Below are positions 51,260 to 59,730 of a DNA stretch of 64,000 nt, one piece after another. The notes beneath the pieces were generated by a model that made no database searches, had not been told where the DNA came from, and saw nothing but the letters and a program-made list of their open reading frames with translations. Where the stretch lies: contig NZ_CP070225.1 in the NCBI RefSeq assembly GCF_021631985.1, positions 5,642,001 through 5,706,000 on the forward strand, written 5' to 3'. Numbering within the stretch: the stretch's first letter is position 1; each line of letters begins with the position of its first letter. This DNA is from Sandaracinus amylolyticus (GTDB lineage Bacteria; Myxococcota_A; Polyangia; Polyangiales; Sandaracinaceae). Made by a program: the position numbers and the translations under genes.

Positions 51260-51523
51260 ATGCATGCGATGCGAGACGCCTGGGCCGCGTCATACCGGTA
51301 CTTGCGGTCGTTCCTCGAGGACGACGCCGGACCACCCGAAGCACCACCGTCGTGGCGCGAGCGCGTCGAAGCGATGCAATCGCTCGCCGGTGCGCTCGCC
51401 GATGCGGTCGAGCGCGAGAACGGTCAGCGACGACGCGCGCTGCAGGTCGCGCTCGCGCGGTGCATCACGCTGAGCGTCGAAGCACGCGAGAACGCCGCGA
51501 CGGACGGCGGCGGAGAGCGCTGA
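51260..51523 (+). CDS. Small helical hypothetical protein (87 aa)
   Basis: MHAMRDAWAASYRYLRSFLE with a helical continuation containing WRERVEAMQSLAGALADAVE and LARCITLSVEARENAATDG. No membrane segment and no known family. It contains one Cys and no metal motif. ATG at 51260 is one of two close Met codons. Uncertain because the region is Arg-rich. Confidence 0.4.
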   Translation: MHAMRDAWAASYRYLRSFLEDDAGPPEAPPSWRERVEAMQSLAGALADAVERENGQRRRALQVALARCITLSVEARENAATDGGGER

Positions 51524-51693
51524 CGCGCATCGACCGAGGTGGTGCGCGCCACTCGCCGGGCGAGGCGTGGTGAAGCGCATCGCGAACGCCGGCGCATCGA
51601 CGGCGTCGCTCGGCCACGCGTCGCGAGGACCGGTTCTTGCGCCCTTCCGCTCGCGCAGCGGCTCGTCGGAGTCGCACGCCGAAGGAGGCGGAG

Positions 51694-52344
51694 ATGGCCA
51701 GCGTCCAGACGAGCACCGAAAAGAAGATCACGAAGCCGGGCACGGCGACGATCGAGATGAAGCTCGAGGTCGTCGTGGTTCCGGTGAGCGACGTCGATCG
51801 TGCGAAGGCGTTCTACACCGGCCTCGGTTGGCGGCTCGATGCGGAGATCGGTGACGGCAAGACCTTCCGAGGAGTGCAGATGACGCCTCCCGGCTCGCAG
51901 TGCTCGATCCACTTCGGCACGGGGATCCCCTCGGCAGCACCGGGCTCGGCGCAGGGGCTCTACCTCGTCGTCTCCGACATCCAGGCGGCGCGCGCCCAGC
52001 TCATCGCGTGTGGGGTCGCGGTGAGTGAGCTGTTCCACATCGACTACAGCACTGGCGCTCGCACCCCTGGTGCCGATCCCCAGCACCGCAGCTACACGAC
52101 CGAGGCGACGTTCAACGACCCCGACGGCAACCTCTGGATCCTGCAGGAGGTCGGCAAGCGTCTTCCCGGGCGCGTCGACGCACCCTCGTTCGTCTCGGCG
52201 AAGGACCTCGCGAGCGCGCTCCGGCGGGCCGAGACCGCGCACGGCAAGCACGAGGCGCGGCTCGGGAAGCGCGACGAGGAGTGGCCGGACTGGTACGCGG
52301 AGTACCTGTTGCGCGAGCAGGCGGGCGAGGAGCCGCCCTCGTGA
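51694..52344 (+). CDS. Glyoxalase/VOC-fold protein
   Basis: 216 residues. The VOC fold is apparent from LEVVVVPVSDVDRAKAFYTG, then LGWRLDAEIG, and the repeat ending FNDPDGNLWILQEV. The final 55 residues (SFVSAKDLASALRRAETAHG, WPDWYAEYLLREQAGEE) are an unusual charged helical tail. Metal ligands could be His and Glu in the two halves. The start is set by GGAGGCGGAG before ATG 51694. Its stop overlaps the GTG of the oxidoreductase (GTGA), so the two are translationally coupled. Confidence 0.85.
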   Translation: MASVQTSTEKKITKPGTATIEMKLEVVVVPVSDVDRAKAFYTGLGWRLDAEIGDGKTFRGVQMTPPGSQCSIHFGTGIPSAAPGSAQGLYLVVSDIQAARAQLIACGVAVSELFHIDYSTGARTPGADPQHRSYTTEATFNDPDGNLWILQEVGKRLPGRVDAPSFVSAKDLASALRRAETAHGKHEARLGKRDEEWPDWYAEYLLREQAGEEPPS

Positions 52345-53735
52345 GCCACTACGACGTGATCGTGATCGGCGGAGGCTCGCCCGGTGAGCACTGCGTCGGT
52401 GCGCTCGCCGAGGGCGGCCTTCGCGTGGCGCTCGTCGAGCGCGAGCTCGTCGGCGGCGAGTGCTCGTACTGGGCGTGCGTTCCTTCCAAGACGCTGCTGC
52501 GGCCCGGCGAGGCGACCCACGCCGCGAACGAAGCCGCAGCGCACGCGCAGCTCGACGTCGAGGCCGCGCTCGCGTGGCGCGACTTCATGGTCTCGAACTA
52601 CTCCGACGCGGGCCAGGAGCGCTGGCTCGCGCAGCACGGCATCGATCTGCTCCGTGGTCGCGGCCGGCTCGCGGGCGTCGGCGTCGTGGAGGTCGACGGC
52701 GTGCGGCACACCGCCGAGCACGTCGTCGTCGCGACCGGCTCCGATCCGATCGTGCCGCCGGTGCCGGGGCTGCGCGAGCTCGAGGGCCTCTGGACCAGCC
52801 GCGACGCGACCGCGATGAAGCAAGTCCCGCGGCGGCTGCTCGTGCTCGGCGGCGGACCGGTCGGCGTGGAGATGGCGCAAGCCGTTCGCCGGTTCGGCGG
52901 CGAGGTCGTCCTCGTCGAGGGCGCGAAGCACGTGCTCCCGCGCGAGCCGGCGCCGCTCGGCGAGAAGCTCGGCGAGGTGCTGCGTCGCGACGGGATCGAG
53001 CTCGCGTGCGGCGTGCGCGCGACCGCGGCGCGGCGCGAGGGCGACGACTACGTCGTGGTGCTCGACGACGGACGCGAGCTGCGCGGCGATCGTCTGCTCG
53101 TCGCGACCGGCCGGCGCGCGCGCGTCGATGGGCTCGGCCTGGACACGGTCGGCGTCACCGCGAACGCTCGCGGCATCCCGGTCGACGCGCGCCTGCGCGC
53201 GGGCGAACGCCTGTGGGCGATCGGCGACGTCAACGGCATCTGGCAGCTCACGCACGTCGGCAAGTACCAGGCGGAAGTCGTCGCCGCGAACATCCTCGGC
53301 GAGCCGCGCGATGCGAGCTACGAGGCGGTGCCGCGCGTCACGTACACCTATCCTCAGGCCGCGGCGGTCGGCGCGACCGAAGCGCGCTTCACCGCGACCG
53401 TCCCGCTCGCCGAGGTCGCGAAGACCGCGACCTATACGCGTGCGTATGCCGAGAGCAACGGCTTCTTGACGCTGCTGAGCGACGACGGCCGCCGGCTCAC
53501 GGGCGCCTACGCGCTGGGCCCGGACGCGGGAGAGTGGCTCCAGCAGGCGACGCTGGCGATCCGCGCGCGCGTCCCGCTCGAGGTGCTCCGCGACACGATC
53601 CAGCCCTTCCCCACGTTCTCCGAGATCTACGTCGCCGCGCTCCACGCGCTGCACGGCGAGATCGCGGCGGGGCGCCGATCGACGAGCGGCGCGGCGCGAC
53701 AGGCCGAGAGCCTCGCAGGCAGACCCTCGTCGTGA
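52341..53735 (+). CDS. Pyridine-nucleotide-disulfide oxidoreductase (mercuric/dihydrolipoyl reductase-like)
   Basis: 464 residues. FAD site VIGGGSPGE, redox pair CSYWAC (Cys41, Cys46) in GGECSYWACVPSK, NAD(P) site LVLGGGPVGVEMAQAV, AIGDVNG and a C-terminal dimer domain in which the catalytic His-Pro is FPTFSE (Phe in the His position). So it retains the dithiol but lacks the base. Start GTG 52341 is fixed by overlap with the VOC protein stop. The pairing with a VOC protein suggests a thiol- or electrophile-related pathway. Compare the Cys-less paralogue at 25816-27234. Confidence 0.9.
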   Translation: MSHYDVIVIGGGSPGEHCVGALAEGGLRVALVERELVGGECSYWACVPSKTLLRPGEATHAANEAAAHAQLDVEAALAWRDFMVSNYSDAGQERWLAQHGIDLLRGRGRLAGVGVVEVDGVRHTAEHVVVATGSDPIVPPVPGLRELEGLWTSRDATAMKQVPRRLLVLGGGPVGVEMAQAVRRFGGEVVLVEGAKHVLPREPAPLGEKLGEVLRRDGIELACGVRATAARREGDDYVVVLDDGRELRGDRLLVATGRRARVDGLGLDTVGVTANARGIPVDARLRAGERLWAIGDVNGIWQLTHVGKYQAEVVAANILGEPRDASYEAVPRVTYTYPQAAAVGATEARFTATVPLAEVAKTATYTRAYAESNGFLTLLSDDGRRLTGAYALGPDAGEWLQQATLAIRARVPLEVLRDTIQPFPTFSEIYVAALHALHGEIAAGRRSTSGAARQAESLAGRPSS

Positions 53736-53739
53736 TCCC

Positions 53740-54427
53740 TCAGCGCCTTCGCCGGTAGCGCAGCCACACGAGATCGCCCGCGAGCCGCTCCACCGCGATC
53801 AACGCGAGCCGGCGCGCGGGCCCGCGCTGCGCTCGTGCATCGAACGAGGTCGGCGTCCCCGTGCTGCCGTCGACGAGCGGCACGACGAGCATGCTGATCT
53901 CGTCGACGAGATCGGCCTCGAGGAACGTGCCGTTGATCGTGCCGCCGCCCTCGAGGAGCAGTCGCTCGATGCCGAGCTTCGTGCGCAGCTTCGCGCCGCA
54001 GATCGATCGTGTCCTTGCCGCCGAACACGTAGGAGACGCCCTTCGATCGCAAGAACGCGAGGTAGTCGTCGCCGACCTGCTCGGTGAGGACCGCGACCAC
54101 GTGGTCGTCGCCGATCGTGCTCGTCGTCCAGCGCAGCTTGCCGCTCGGATCGAGCGTGATCGCGTAGGAGCGCGCGTCGGTGCTCGCGAGGAAGTCGGTG
54201 CGCGGGATGGGCTCGCGGGATCGACGCGCCGGGATGCGCGCTCGGCCGGCGTAGGGCTCCATCGAGATCCGACCGATCATCCACGCGTCGGCATCGAAGG
54301 TCTCCGCCGTGCGCTCGTACTCCGCGATGACACGAGACGGCAGCTTCCAGTGCGTCGTCACGATCCGCGCGTCGAGCGACGGGACCATGTGACAGATGAC
54401 GTACGGTCGGCGCGACGCGGTCTTCAC
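53740..54427 (-). pseudogene. RibD-C/dihydrofolate-reductase-family protein, frameshifted
   Basis: From GTG 54427 the frame encodes a DHFR-type start (SRRPYVICHMVPSLDARI, HWKLPSRVIAEYERTAETFD, SYVFGGKDTID), then at about 53999-54005 it loses the frame. The continuation in the next frame (GIERLLLEGGGTINGTFLEA, LVDEISMLVVPLVDGSTG, LALIAVERLAGDLVWLRY) resumes the family and ends at TGA 53740. One base too many (or two too few) near GATCTGC is enough. Either a real mutation or a sequencing error. Its start overlaps the stop of the upstream hydrolase gene (GTGA), so it is coupled to it. Confidence 0.85.
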
Positions 54428-55152
54428 GGCCGGGGCGAGCTCGGTTGTTCGCGCGTGGCGCGGACGGCAGCTCCCGCTCTCATGATCAAGCTGGCGACGA
54501 CGTCCGGCCGCGAGACGTAGATCGCGTGACTGCCGTCCGACTCGACGACGCTCGAGCCCGCTCGCTTCGCCATCCAGCGCTGTCCGTCGGGCGGGATCAT
54601 CCGATCGTTCGCCGAGACGAGATACCAGCTCGGCTTGGTCCTCCACGCCGGGCTCGTGACCTTCGCCTGGTACGCCGCGACGCCCCACGGCGGCTGCGAG
54701 TCCGCGAGGAACGCCGCCTTCGCGGCGTCGACGTCGGCCGCGAAGGACTCGTGGAACCTCGCGCGATCGAGCCAGAGGAAGCCGCCTCGCGGAGGAAGGA
54801 TCGGCGGCTGCGACGCAGGCACGGACGGATTCGCGAGGAGCATCTCGACGGACTCACCCGAGTCCGGAACCCACCCGGCGACGTAGACCAGCGCAGCGAC
54901 CTTCGGGTCGCGGCCTGCCTCGGTGATCACCGCGCCGCCAGACGAATGCCCCACGAGCACGACCGGCCCGTCCTGCTCGTCGAGCACGAGCTTCGTCATC
55001 GCGACGTCGTCGGCGAGCGATGCGGTCGCGTGCTGCACGATGCTCACGCGGTGCCCTGCGCGCGTCAGCATCGCGTGCACGCCTTCCCAGCCCGACCCGT
55101 CCGCCCAAGCGCCGTGCACCAGAACGATCCTCGCGAGATCCTGCTTGTTCAT
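54424..55152 (-). CDS. Alpha/beta-hydrolase fold protein
   Basis: 242 residues. HGAWADGSGW at the oxyanion loop, the nucleophile in VVLVGHSSGG (Ser70) and a terminal SDGSHAIYVSRPDVVASLI with the catalytic His. It resembles the salicylate-esterase-like group (MES-type esterases). The start at ATG 55152 has GGAGG 7 bases upstream. Its stop TGA overlaps the GTG of the dihydrofolate-reductase-like gene, so both would be made together, but the second is broken. Confidence 0.9.
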   Translation of the reverse strand: MNKQDLARIVLVHGAWADGSGWEGVHAMLTRAGHRVSIVQHATASLADDVAMTKLVLDEQDGPVVLVGHSSGGAVITEAGRDPKVAALVYVAGWVPDSGESVEMLLANPSVPASQPPILPPRGGFLWLDRARFHESFAADVDAAKAAFLADSQPPWGVAAYQAKVTSPAWRTKPSWYLVSANDRMIPPDGQRWMAKRAGSSVVESDGSHAIYVSRPDVVASLIMRAGAAVRATREQPSSPRP

Positions 55153-55495
55153 CGCGCGACCTCCGCCGCGACGCGCTGCACGACACGTGCCCCCATGGTC
55201 ACGAGTCGGTCGCGCAGCGTCACCTGGGCGCGGCAGCGGAGAGGTCGATTGCCGCACGCTCGGATCCGCCGTCAGCGTGTCGCCTTGATGCGCCGAGCGA
55301 GCGCGTCGGAGAGCGGATGGCCACGCTCCTCGGGCAGCTTGCGTCGTGCGCGCTCGACGTCGCCGGCACGTACGAGGTCGCTTCTGCGCGCGTCGAGCCT
55401 CGTAGGAGCTCGCGCATGCGCGGGCGGGACGCAACGGTCCGTTGCAGCACGGCGCGCTGTGAGCGAATCGCCGCGCGCTCCATGGTGCGCTCACG
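55153..55495. other. Intergenic region with a possible degraded coding remnant
   Basis: 343 bases. On the minus strand one frame reads DLVRAGDVERARRKLPEERG and continues HPLSDALARRIKATR to a stop at 55272. That looks like a protein C-terminus, but no start is found: the upstream part is Arg/Ala-rich and has a stop at about 55490. I treat it as a possible remnant, not a gene. Confidence 0.3.
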
Positions 55496-56416
55496 ATGAC
55501 CGACACCCATCCGACCCGACGTGAAGTGCTCAGGGGGATCGCCGCCGCGAGCGCGATCGCCGCGACGGGGTGCGCGCCCGACGACGTCAGCGCGAATGCG
55601 CCGCGTCCCATCGTGCACCGCACGCGCGGCCACGGCCGCGGGCCCATCGTGCGTCTGATGAGCCCGTCGGATCGAGGCCAGCTCGTGAAGCCGTTCGTCT
55701 TCCTCGACCTCGCCGAGTTCGCGCCGGGCGGGCATCGCGCGCCCATCGAGCAGGTCTGGCATCCGCACTCCGGCATCGCGACCGTGACGGTGATGCTCGA
55801 CGGCGCGGTGCGCTTCCTCGAGACGACGGGTCGCAACGGCGTGTTGCCCGCGGGTGGCGTCGAGTGGATGCGCGCCGGCAACGGCGTGTGGCACACCGGC
55901 GCCGCCGAGCCCGGCCACGTGAAGGCCTTCCAGCTGTGGGTGGCGCTGCCGCCCGAGCTCGAGAACGCGCCGAGCGCGAGCCAGTACCTCTTGCCCGACG
56001 CGGTGCCGGTCGTCGGTCCGGCGCGCGTGATCCTCGGCACGTACGGCGACGCGACGAGCCCCATCGACGCGCCGCCGATGACGTGCCTGCAGGTCGCCCT
56101 GCGCGACGGCGAGCGGTGGAGCTACCAACCGCCGCGCGGTCACGAGGTCGCGTGGCTCGCGGTCGCCGACGGGGCGCTGCGCGCGTCCTCGCCCATCGGC
56201 GCCGGCGAGATGGTCGTGTTCGCGCCGTCGGAGGAGCCGATCGATCTCGTCGCCGAGGGCGACACGCGATTCGTGCTGGGCTCGGCGGCCGAGCACGCGC
56301 ACGACCTCTACCTCGGCGACTACTCGGTGCACACCAGCGCCGACGCGCTGCGCCGGGGCGAAGCGGAGATCCGCCGCATCGGCCGCGTGCTCCGCGAGAA
56401 CGGCACGTTGGGCTGA
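55496..56416 (+). CDS. Exported pirin-family protein (Tat lipoprotein)
   Basis: 306 residues. The N-terminus has twin arginines (TRREVLRGIAAAS) and a lipobox-like AATGC. The pirin cupins follow: HPHSGIATVTVMLDG and WMRAGNGVWHTG (usual metal ligands His and Glu/His), with a second cupin in the C-terminal half. Pirins are usually cytoplasmic; an exported lipidated one is unusual. Possible quercetinase-like activity. Single gene, ahead of unknown minus-strand genes. Confidence 0.88.
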   Translation: MTDTHPTRREVLRGIAAASAIAATGCAPDDVSANAPRPIVHRTRGHGRGPIVRLMSPSDRGQLVKPFVFLDLAEFAPGGHRAPIEQVWHPHSGIATVTVMLDGAVRFLETTGRNGVLPAGGVEWMRAGNGVWHTGAAEPGHVKAFQLWVALPPELENAPSASQYLLPDAVPVVGPARVILGTYGDATSPIDAPPMTCLQVALRDGERWSYQPPRGHEVAWLAVADGALRASSPIGAGEMVVFAPSEEPIDLVAEGDTRFVLGSAAEHAHDLYLGDYSVHTSADALRRGEAEIRRIGRVLRENGTLG

Positions 56417-56449
56417 TTCTCGCACACGCTCCGGATCGCTCTGCAGCGC

Positions 56450-56788
56450 TCACGAATAGCGAGCCGACACCTGGGGATCGAAACACACCAGCCCATGTTC
56501 GGCCGCCAATCGGACGACGACGGGCCCGACTTCTTCCAGGTGCGACCCGACGATACAGAGATACAAAAACGGTCCTTTGGCGCCGGCCCTGAGAGGCTCG
56601 GACGCCCACACGCCCTCTTCGAGAGCGCCCTCGGGGAACACGGCTGTGAGGCTCGAGAGGAATGCCTCGATTCGCGCAGTCGGCTCCTCGTCCGAAGCGC
56701 CCTCCATGTATCGCTCGACGAGAGCTCGGAACGTCTCCGCAGCGTCGGTGCTCTCGGCGGGTTCCCAGATCGCGAGATCGTATTTCAT
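56450..56788 (-). CDS. Conserved-type small hypothetical protein (112 aa)
   Basis: Starts MKYDLAIWEPAESTDAAETF, contains a SSLTAVFPEGALEEGVWASE segment, and ends VRLAAEHGLVCFDPQVSARYS. This pattern (M-YDLAVWE at the start, AAEHGLVCYDPQ at the end) occurs in many actinobacterial and other proteins of unknown role, which I recall without being able to name a family. Start ATG 56788; GTG 56797 is possible. It lies on the same strand as, and 33 bases after, the gene at 56822-57538. Confidence 0.65.
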   Translation of the reverse strand: MKYDLAIWEPAESTDAAETFRALVERYMEGASDEEPTARIEAFLSSLTAVFPEGALEEGVWASEPLRAGAKGPFLYLCIVGSHLEEVGPVVVRLAAEHGLVCFDPQVSARYS

Positions 56789-56821
56789 GTCCTCCACGCT
56801 CCTGCTCTGAACGCGAACCGT

Positions 56822-57538
56822 TCATCCGCGGCGGAGATCGGCCAACCGCCTCGCCACCGACGCGATCAGCTTCCGCGCGCGTCGCTCCACCTCTTCCGGC
56901 GGCGTACGCGTCGCGACGAAGTCCTGGATTCGGCGAAGCGCAGGCTGCTGCCCACCCCACCGCTCTCCGAACCAACGCTCCGCCGGGCCCGCATCCTCCA
57001 GCTGTCTCTCGAGAGCCGCGAGCTGCGCGTGGGCAAGCTCCCACTCGCCGCGGATCCCGTAGAGGATCACGAGCTCCACGGAGCGGCGAACGTCGCCGTG
57101 CGATCCGTCGCAGCCCTCGCGCACGCCACGCGTGAGGCCGTCATACGAGGCGAGGTCGTCCATCCACGGGATCGCGGCCGTCTCGAGGCGTGCGGTCACG
57201 CGCGCGAGTGTCCGGTCGAGCTCTGCAGCGTCGACGAATCGATAGATCGGGATTCGCTCCGACTCGAACGTCACGAGCGGCAAATAGACCACGGGCGCTC
57301 CACCGGACCAGTCACCCCCGCCCGCGAAATACTCCGCGAGGCACGACACACGAGGCGCGGCGACCCCGACGTTTAGCAGGAGCTCGAAGGAGCCATGACA
57401 CTTGAGGACGCGGCGCACTGCGTACCCGAACACTTCGCTGGATGCGCGGCGATGGAACGCCAACCCGCCGCCGTGCGCGAATCCCTGAGCTCCCAGGCAC
57501 GAGTCGACACGTTCCGTTGCAGTCGCGACTTGGAGCAT
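56822..57538 (-). CDS. DUF4304-like hypothetical protein (238 aa)
   Basis: From ATG 57538 (MLQVATATERVDSCLGAQGF): a GFxxxGxxFxRR-type opening, then FGYAVRRVLKCHGSFELLLN and later SVELVILYGIRGEWELAHAQ. This order resembles DUF4304 proteins, small cytoplasmic proteins found near toxin-immunity loci. I am not sure of the family. Followed on the same strand by another small unknown protein. The role is undefined. Confidence 0.55.
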   Translation of the reverse strand: MLQVATATERVDSCLGAQGFAHGGGLAFHRRASSEVFGYAVRRVLKCHGSFELLLNVGVAAPRVSCLAEYFAGGGDWSGGAPVVYLPLVTFESERIPIYRFVDAAELDRTLARVTARLETAAIPWMDDLASYDGLTRGVREGCDGSHGDVRRSVELVILYGIRGEWELAHAQLAALERQLEDAGPAERWFGERWGGQQPALRRIQDFVATRTPPEEVERRARKLIASVARRLADLRRG

Positions 57539-57852
57539 CTCGTTCCAGTGTCGCTCGTGTCCGCGGCTCGTGCGACACACGCGCGCGTCCGACGAGCGCT
57601 ACGTGCTGATCCAAGGCGCGCGTCACTTCACGTAGGAAGTGCAGGTGCCGACGCGGACGTCGCGACCGCCGCGTCCTGGGGCCGCTTCGTCGGGCGCGCC
57701 CGCGATGGTCGCGCGCCGCGGGCGCTTTGCAGACACCTACGTGATCCCAGCGCGACGCATCGTGCAGCGCCGCACCTTCTCCCATCGCGCCGCGCTCTGA
57801 GCGACGCTGTCGCGTGGTACCGTGCTCGCGCCATCCACGGGAGAGGGGCGCG
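57539..57852. other. Intergenic region before the LPMO-like gene
   Basis: 314 bases. No coding frame with a credible start. Probably holds the promoters of the divergent genes. Nothing else identifiable. Confidence 0.35.
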
Positions 57853-58638
57853 ATGAGCCAGAACAGAGTCGGGCGGGGCGTGCGTGTCGGCGTGGTGCTC
57901 CTCGCGTGCATCGGGCTCGTCGCGCTCGCGCCGCGAGAAGTGGGCGCGCACTTCTTCCTCGAAGAGCCCAGCTCGTGGCGCGATCAGAACGCGCTCGGCG
58001 ATCCGCAGAAGACGGGCCCGTGTGGCAACGAGGGCTCCGCGGCGGAGACGGGCGCGGTGACCGCGTACCGCACCGGCGAGACGATCACGATCACGCTCCG
58101 CGAGACGATCTTCCATCCCGGTCACTTCCGCGTCGCGCTCGCGGTCGACGATCGCAGCGAGCTGCCCGCGCCTCCGCCCGTCACGCCGGGATCGACCGAC
58201 TGCGGCACCGTGCCGATCATGGATCCGCCGGTGTTCCCGGTGCTCGCCGATGGCGTGCTGCCCCACACGTCGGCGCTCTCGGGCGAGCAGACGATCGAAG
58301 TGACGCTTCCCGCCGGCGTCACCTGCGATCACTGCACGCTGCAGATCATGCAGTGGATGTCGAACCACGGCGCGCCGTGCTTCTACTACCACTGCGCCGA
58401 CATCTCGATCACCGACGTCGTCGTCGATGCGGGGCCCGAGGCGGACGCGTCCGTTCCGCGCATCGACGCGTCGACGCCGATGGACGCCGGGAACGTCGAT
58501 CGAACGGACGCCGGCGGCTCGCCCGCAGCGACCTCGTCGTCGTGCGGCTGCGCGACGCCGGGGCGCGGGGCAGGAGCGCGAGGGCTCTTCGCGATCGCGC
58601 TCGTCGGTCTCGTGATCGTGCTCCGGCGATGTGCCTGA
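57853..58638 (+). CDS. LPMO-like exported protein with MYXO-CTERM-like tail
   Basis: 261 residues. The signal peptide ends VGA just before His33, so the mature chain would start HFFLEEPSSWRDQNALGD; a free N-terminal His is the hallmark of the copper histidine brace of lytic polysaccharide monooxygenases. The later CTLQIMQWMSNHGAPC then FYYHCADISITD offers a second His. The linker is Asp/Ala/Thr-rich, and the C-terminus is SSCGCATPGRGAGARGLFAI, a hydrophobic helix and RRC, the MYXO-CTERM surface-anchoring type. It fits the SCE4755-like group. Function on polysaccharide is inferred. Confidence 0.85.
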   Translation: MSQNRVGRGVRVGVVLLACIGLVALAPREVGAHFFLEEPSSWRDQNALGDPQKTGPCGNEGSAAETGAVTAYRTGETITITLRETIFHPGHFRVALAVDDRSELPAPPPVTPGSTDCGTVPIMDPPVFPVLADGVLPHTSALSGEQTIEVTLPAGVTCDHCTLQIMQWMSNHGAPCFYYHCADISITDVVVDAGPEADASVPRIDASTPMDAGNVDRTDAGGSPAATSSSCGCATPGRGAGARGLFAIALVGLVIVLRRCA

Positions 58639-58694
58639 CCACACGCGAACCCAAAGCGCGGCTCCGCGACTCCAACGGGGCGAAGGAGGCCTCG

Positions 58695-59069
58695 ATGAAG
58701 GTCGCACCACACGAAGCGCTCGTGTTCGTCTACGACGGTCGGTCCGGCATCGCCGCGATCGCGCTCGACGTCGTGAAGAAGCTCGCAGGTCGCGAGGACT
58801 GCGCGCTCTGCGAGATCACCTACGGTCCGACCGGGAAGCGGGGAGCATGGCGGGAGTGCGAGCGCCGGCTCGAGCTCCCGATCGAAGAGCGGCATCGCGA
58901 CGACCTCCCGCCCGCGTGGGCAGCGAGGGTCGACACGCTGCCGTGCGTGCTGCTGCGGCGCGGCGACTCGGTGCGCGTGCTGCTCGATCGCGATCGGATC
59001 GAAGCCTGCGGCCGACGCCCCGAGGCGCTCGAGCTCGCGATCCGCGATGCGCTCCGCGCCTCCGCCTAG
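58695..59069 (+). CDS. Hypothetical protein (124 aa) with a CxxC motif
   Basis: ALVFVYDGRSGIAAIALDVV, then KKLAGREDCALCEITYGPTG with a CALC pair, and LPPAWAARVDTLPCVLLRRG. The strand-helix pattern and CxxC suggest a thioredoxin-like fold or metal-binding role, but I recognise no name. Start ATG 58695 follows GGAGG at 7 bases. It overlaps the stop of the convergent sigma factor by 4 bases (CTAG, both stops TAG). Confidence 0.7.
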   Translation: MKVAPHEALVFVYDGRSGIAAIALDVVKKLAGREDCALCEITYGPTGKRGAWRECERRLELPIEERHRDDLPPAWAARVDTLPCVLLRRGDSVRVLLDRDRIEACGRRPEALELAIRDALRASA

Positions 59070-59617
59070 CAGCGGGTGAGGTCGCGCGTCGCGATCTCGC
59101 CGCGCAGCGCTTCACGCGCGCGATGCAGGCGGCTCTTCACGGCGTCGATCGTGATCGAGAGGCGCTCCGCCGCCTCCGGCGCGGTGAGCCCTTCGACGTC
59201 ACGCAGCAGGAGGATCTCGCGATGCGCAGGCTCGAGCCTGGCCAGCGCGCGCGCGAGGATCCGTCGCACTTCGGCGCTCGTGACCTCGTCCTCCGCCGTG
59301 CGCTCGGTCCATTGCGGGAAGGCATCCGCGAGGTCCGTCTCCTCGTGACGGTGTTTCCACCAGAGCCGATGGCAGTTGTTCCGGACGATCGTGAAGAGCC
59401 ACGTCGTGATCGCCGCGCCTCGGCGGAACGTGGAGAGCGATCGGGACGCCGCCCAGAGCGTCTCCTGGACCGCGTCCTCCGCGTCCTCGGTGCTGCGACA
59501 GAAGCGCAGGCCATAGCGGAACACCGTCTCGCGGTGCGTCGCGAGCAGCTGTTCCAGGGCGCGCGCGTCACCGTCCTGCGCAGCGCTCACCAGGCGGTCG
59601 GAGTCGTCGTCGAACAT
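59066..59617 (-). CDS. ECF-type RNA polymerase sigma factor
   Basis: 183 residues. Region 2: YGLRFCRSTEDAEDAVQETL, WAASRSLSTFRRGAAITTWL, FTIVRNNCHRLWWK. Region 4: LARLEPAHREILLLRDVEGL, TAPEAAERLSITIDAVKSRL, HRAREALRGE. It directs RNA polymerase to stress-type promoters. No anti-sigma gene is adjacent. Start at ATG 59617; a longer frame is not conserved. It is divergent from the ArsR gene. Confidence 0.9.
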   Translation of the reverse strand: MFDDDSDRLVSAAQDGDARALEQLLATHRETVFRYGLRFCRSTEDAEDAVQETLWAASRSLSTFRRGAAITTWLFTIVRNNCHRLWWKHRHEETDLADAFPQWTERTAEDEVTSAEVRRILARALARLEPAHREILLLRDVEGLTAPEAAERLSITIDAVKSRLHRAREALRGEIATRDLTRC

Positions 59618-59710
59618 CGCTGAGTGCTTGGAGTCGCGCACACCGCAGAAGGGTTCGCGGTCCGTCCGCGGCAGACAAGCACGTCGCTTGCGCGAGCCTC
59701 GCGGCGTAGT

Positions 59711-59730
59711 ATTCAATACATCAATTGAAT
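59711..59730. promoter_or_regulatory. ArsR-type operator ATTCAAT-N6-ATTGAAT
   Basis: A perfect 7-bp inverted repeat ATTCAAT (59711-59717), ACATCA, ATTGAAT (59724-59730), overlapping the ArsR ATG (59729). An AT-rich island in very GC-rich DNA, and the classical shape of ArsR/SmtB sites. Strong candidate for autoregulation of the operon. Confidence 0.75.

Noticed and set aside
57312-57911. 199-codon minus-strand frame over the LPMO-like gene's upstream region
   Set aside because: Arg/Thr-rich and without family likeness; it overlaps the start of a better-supported gene on the plus strand.
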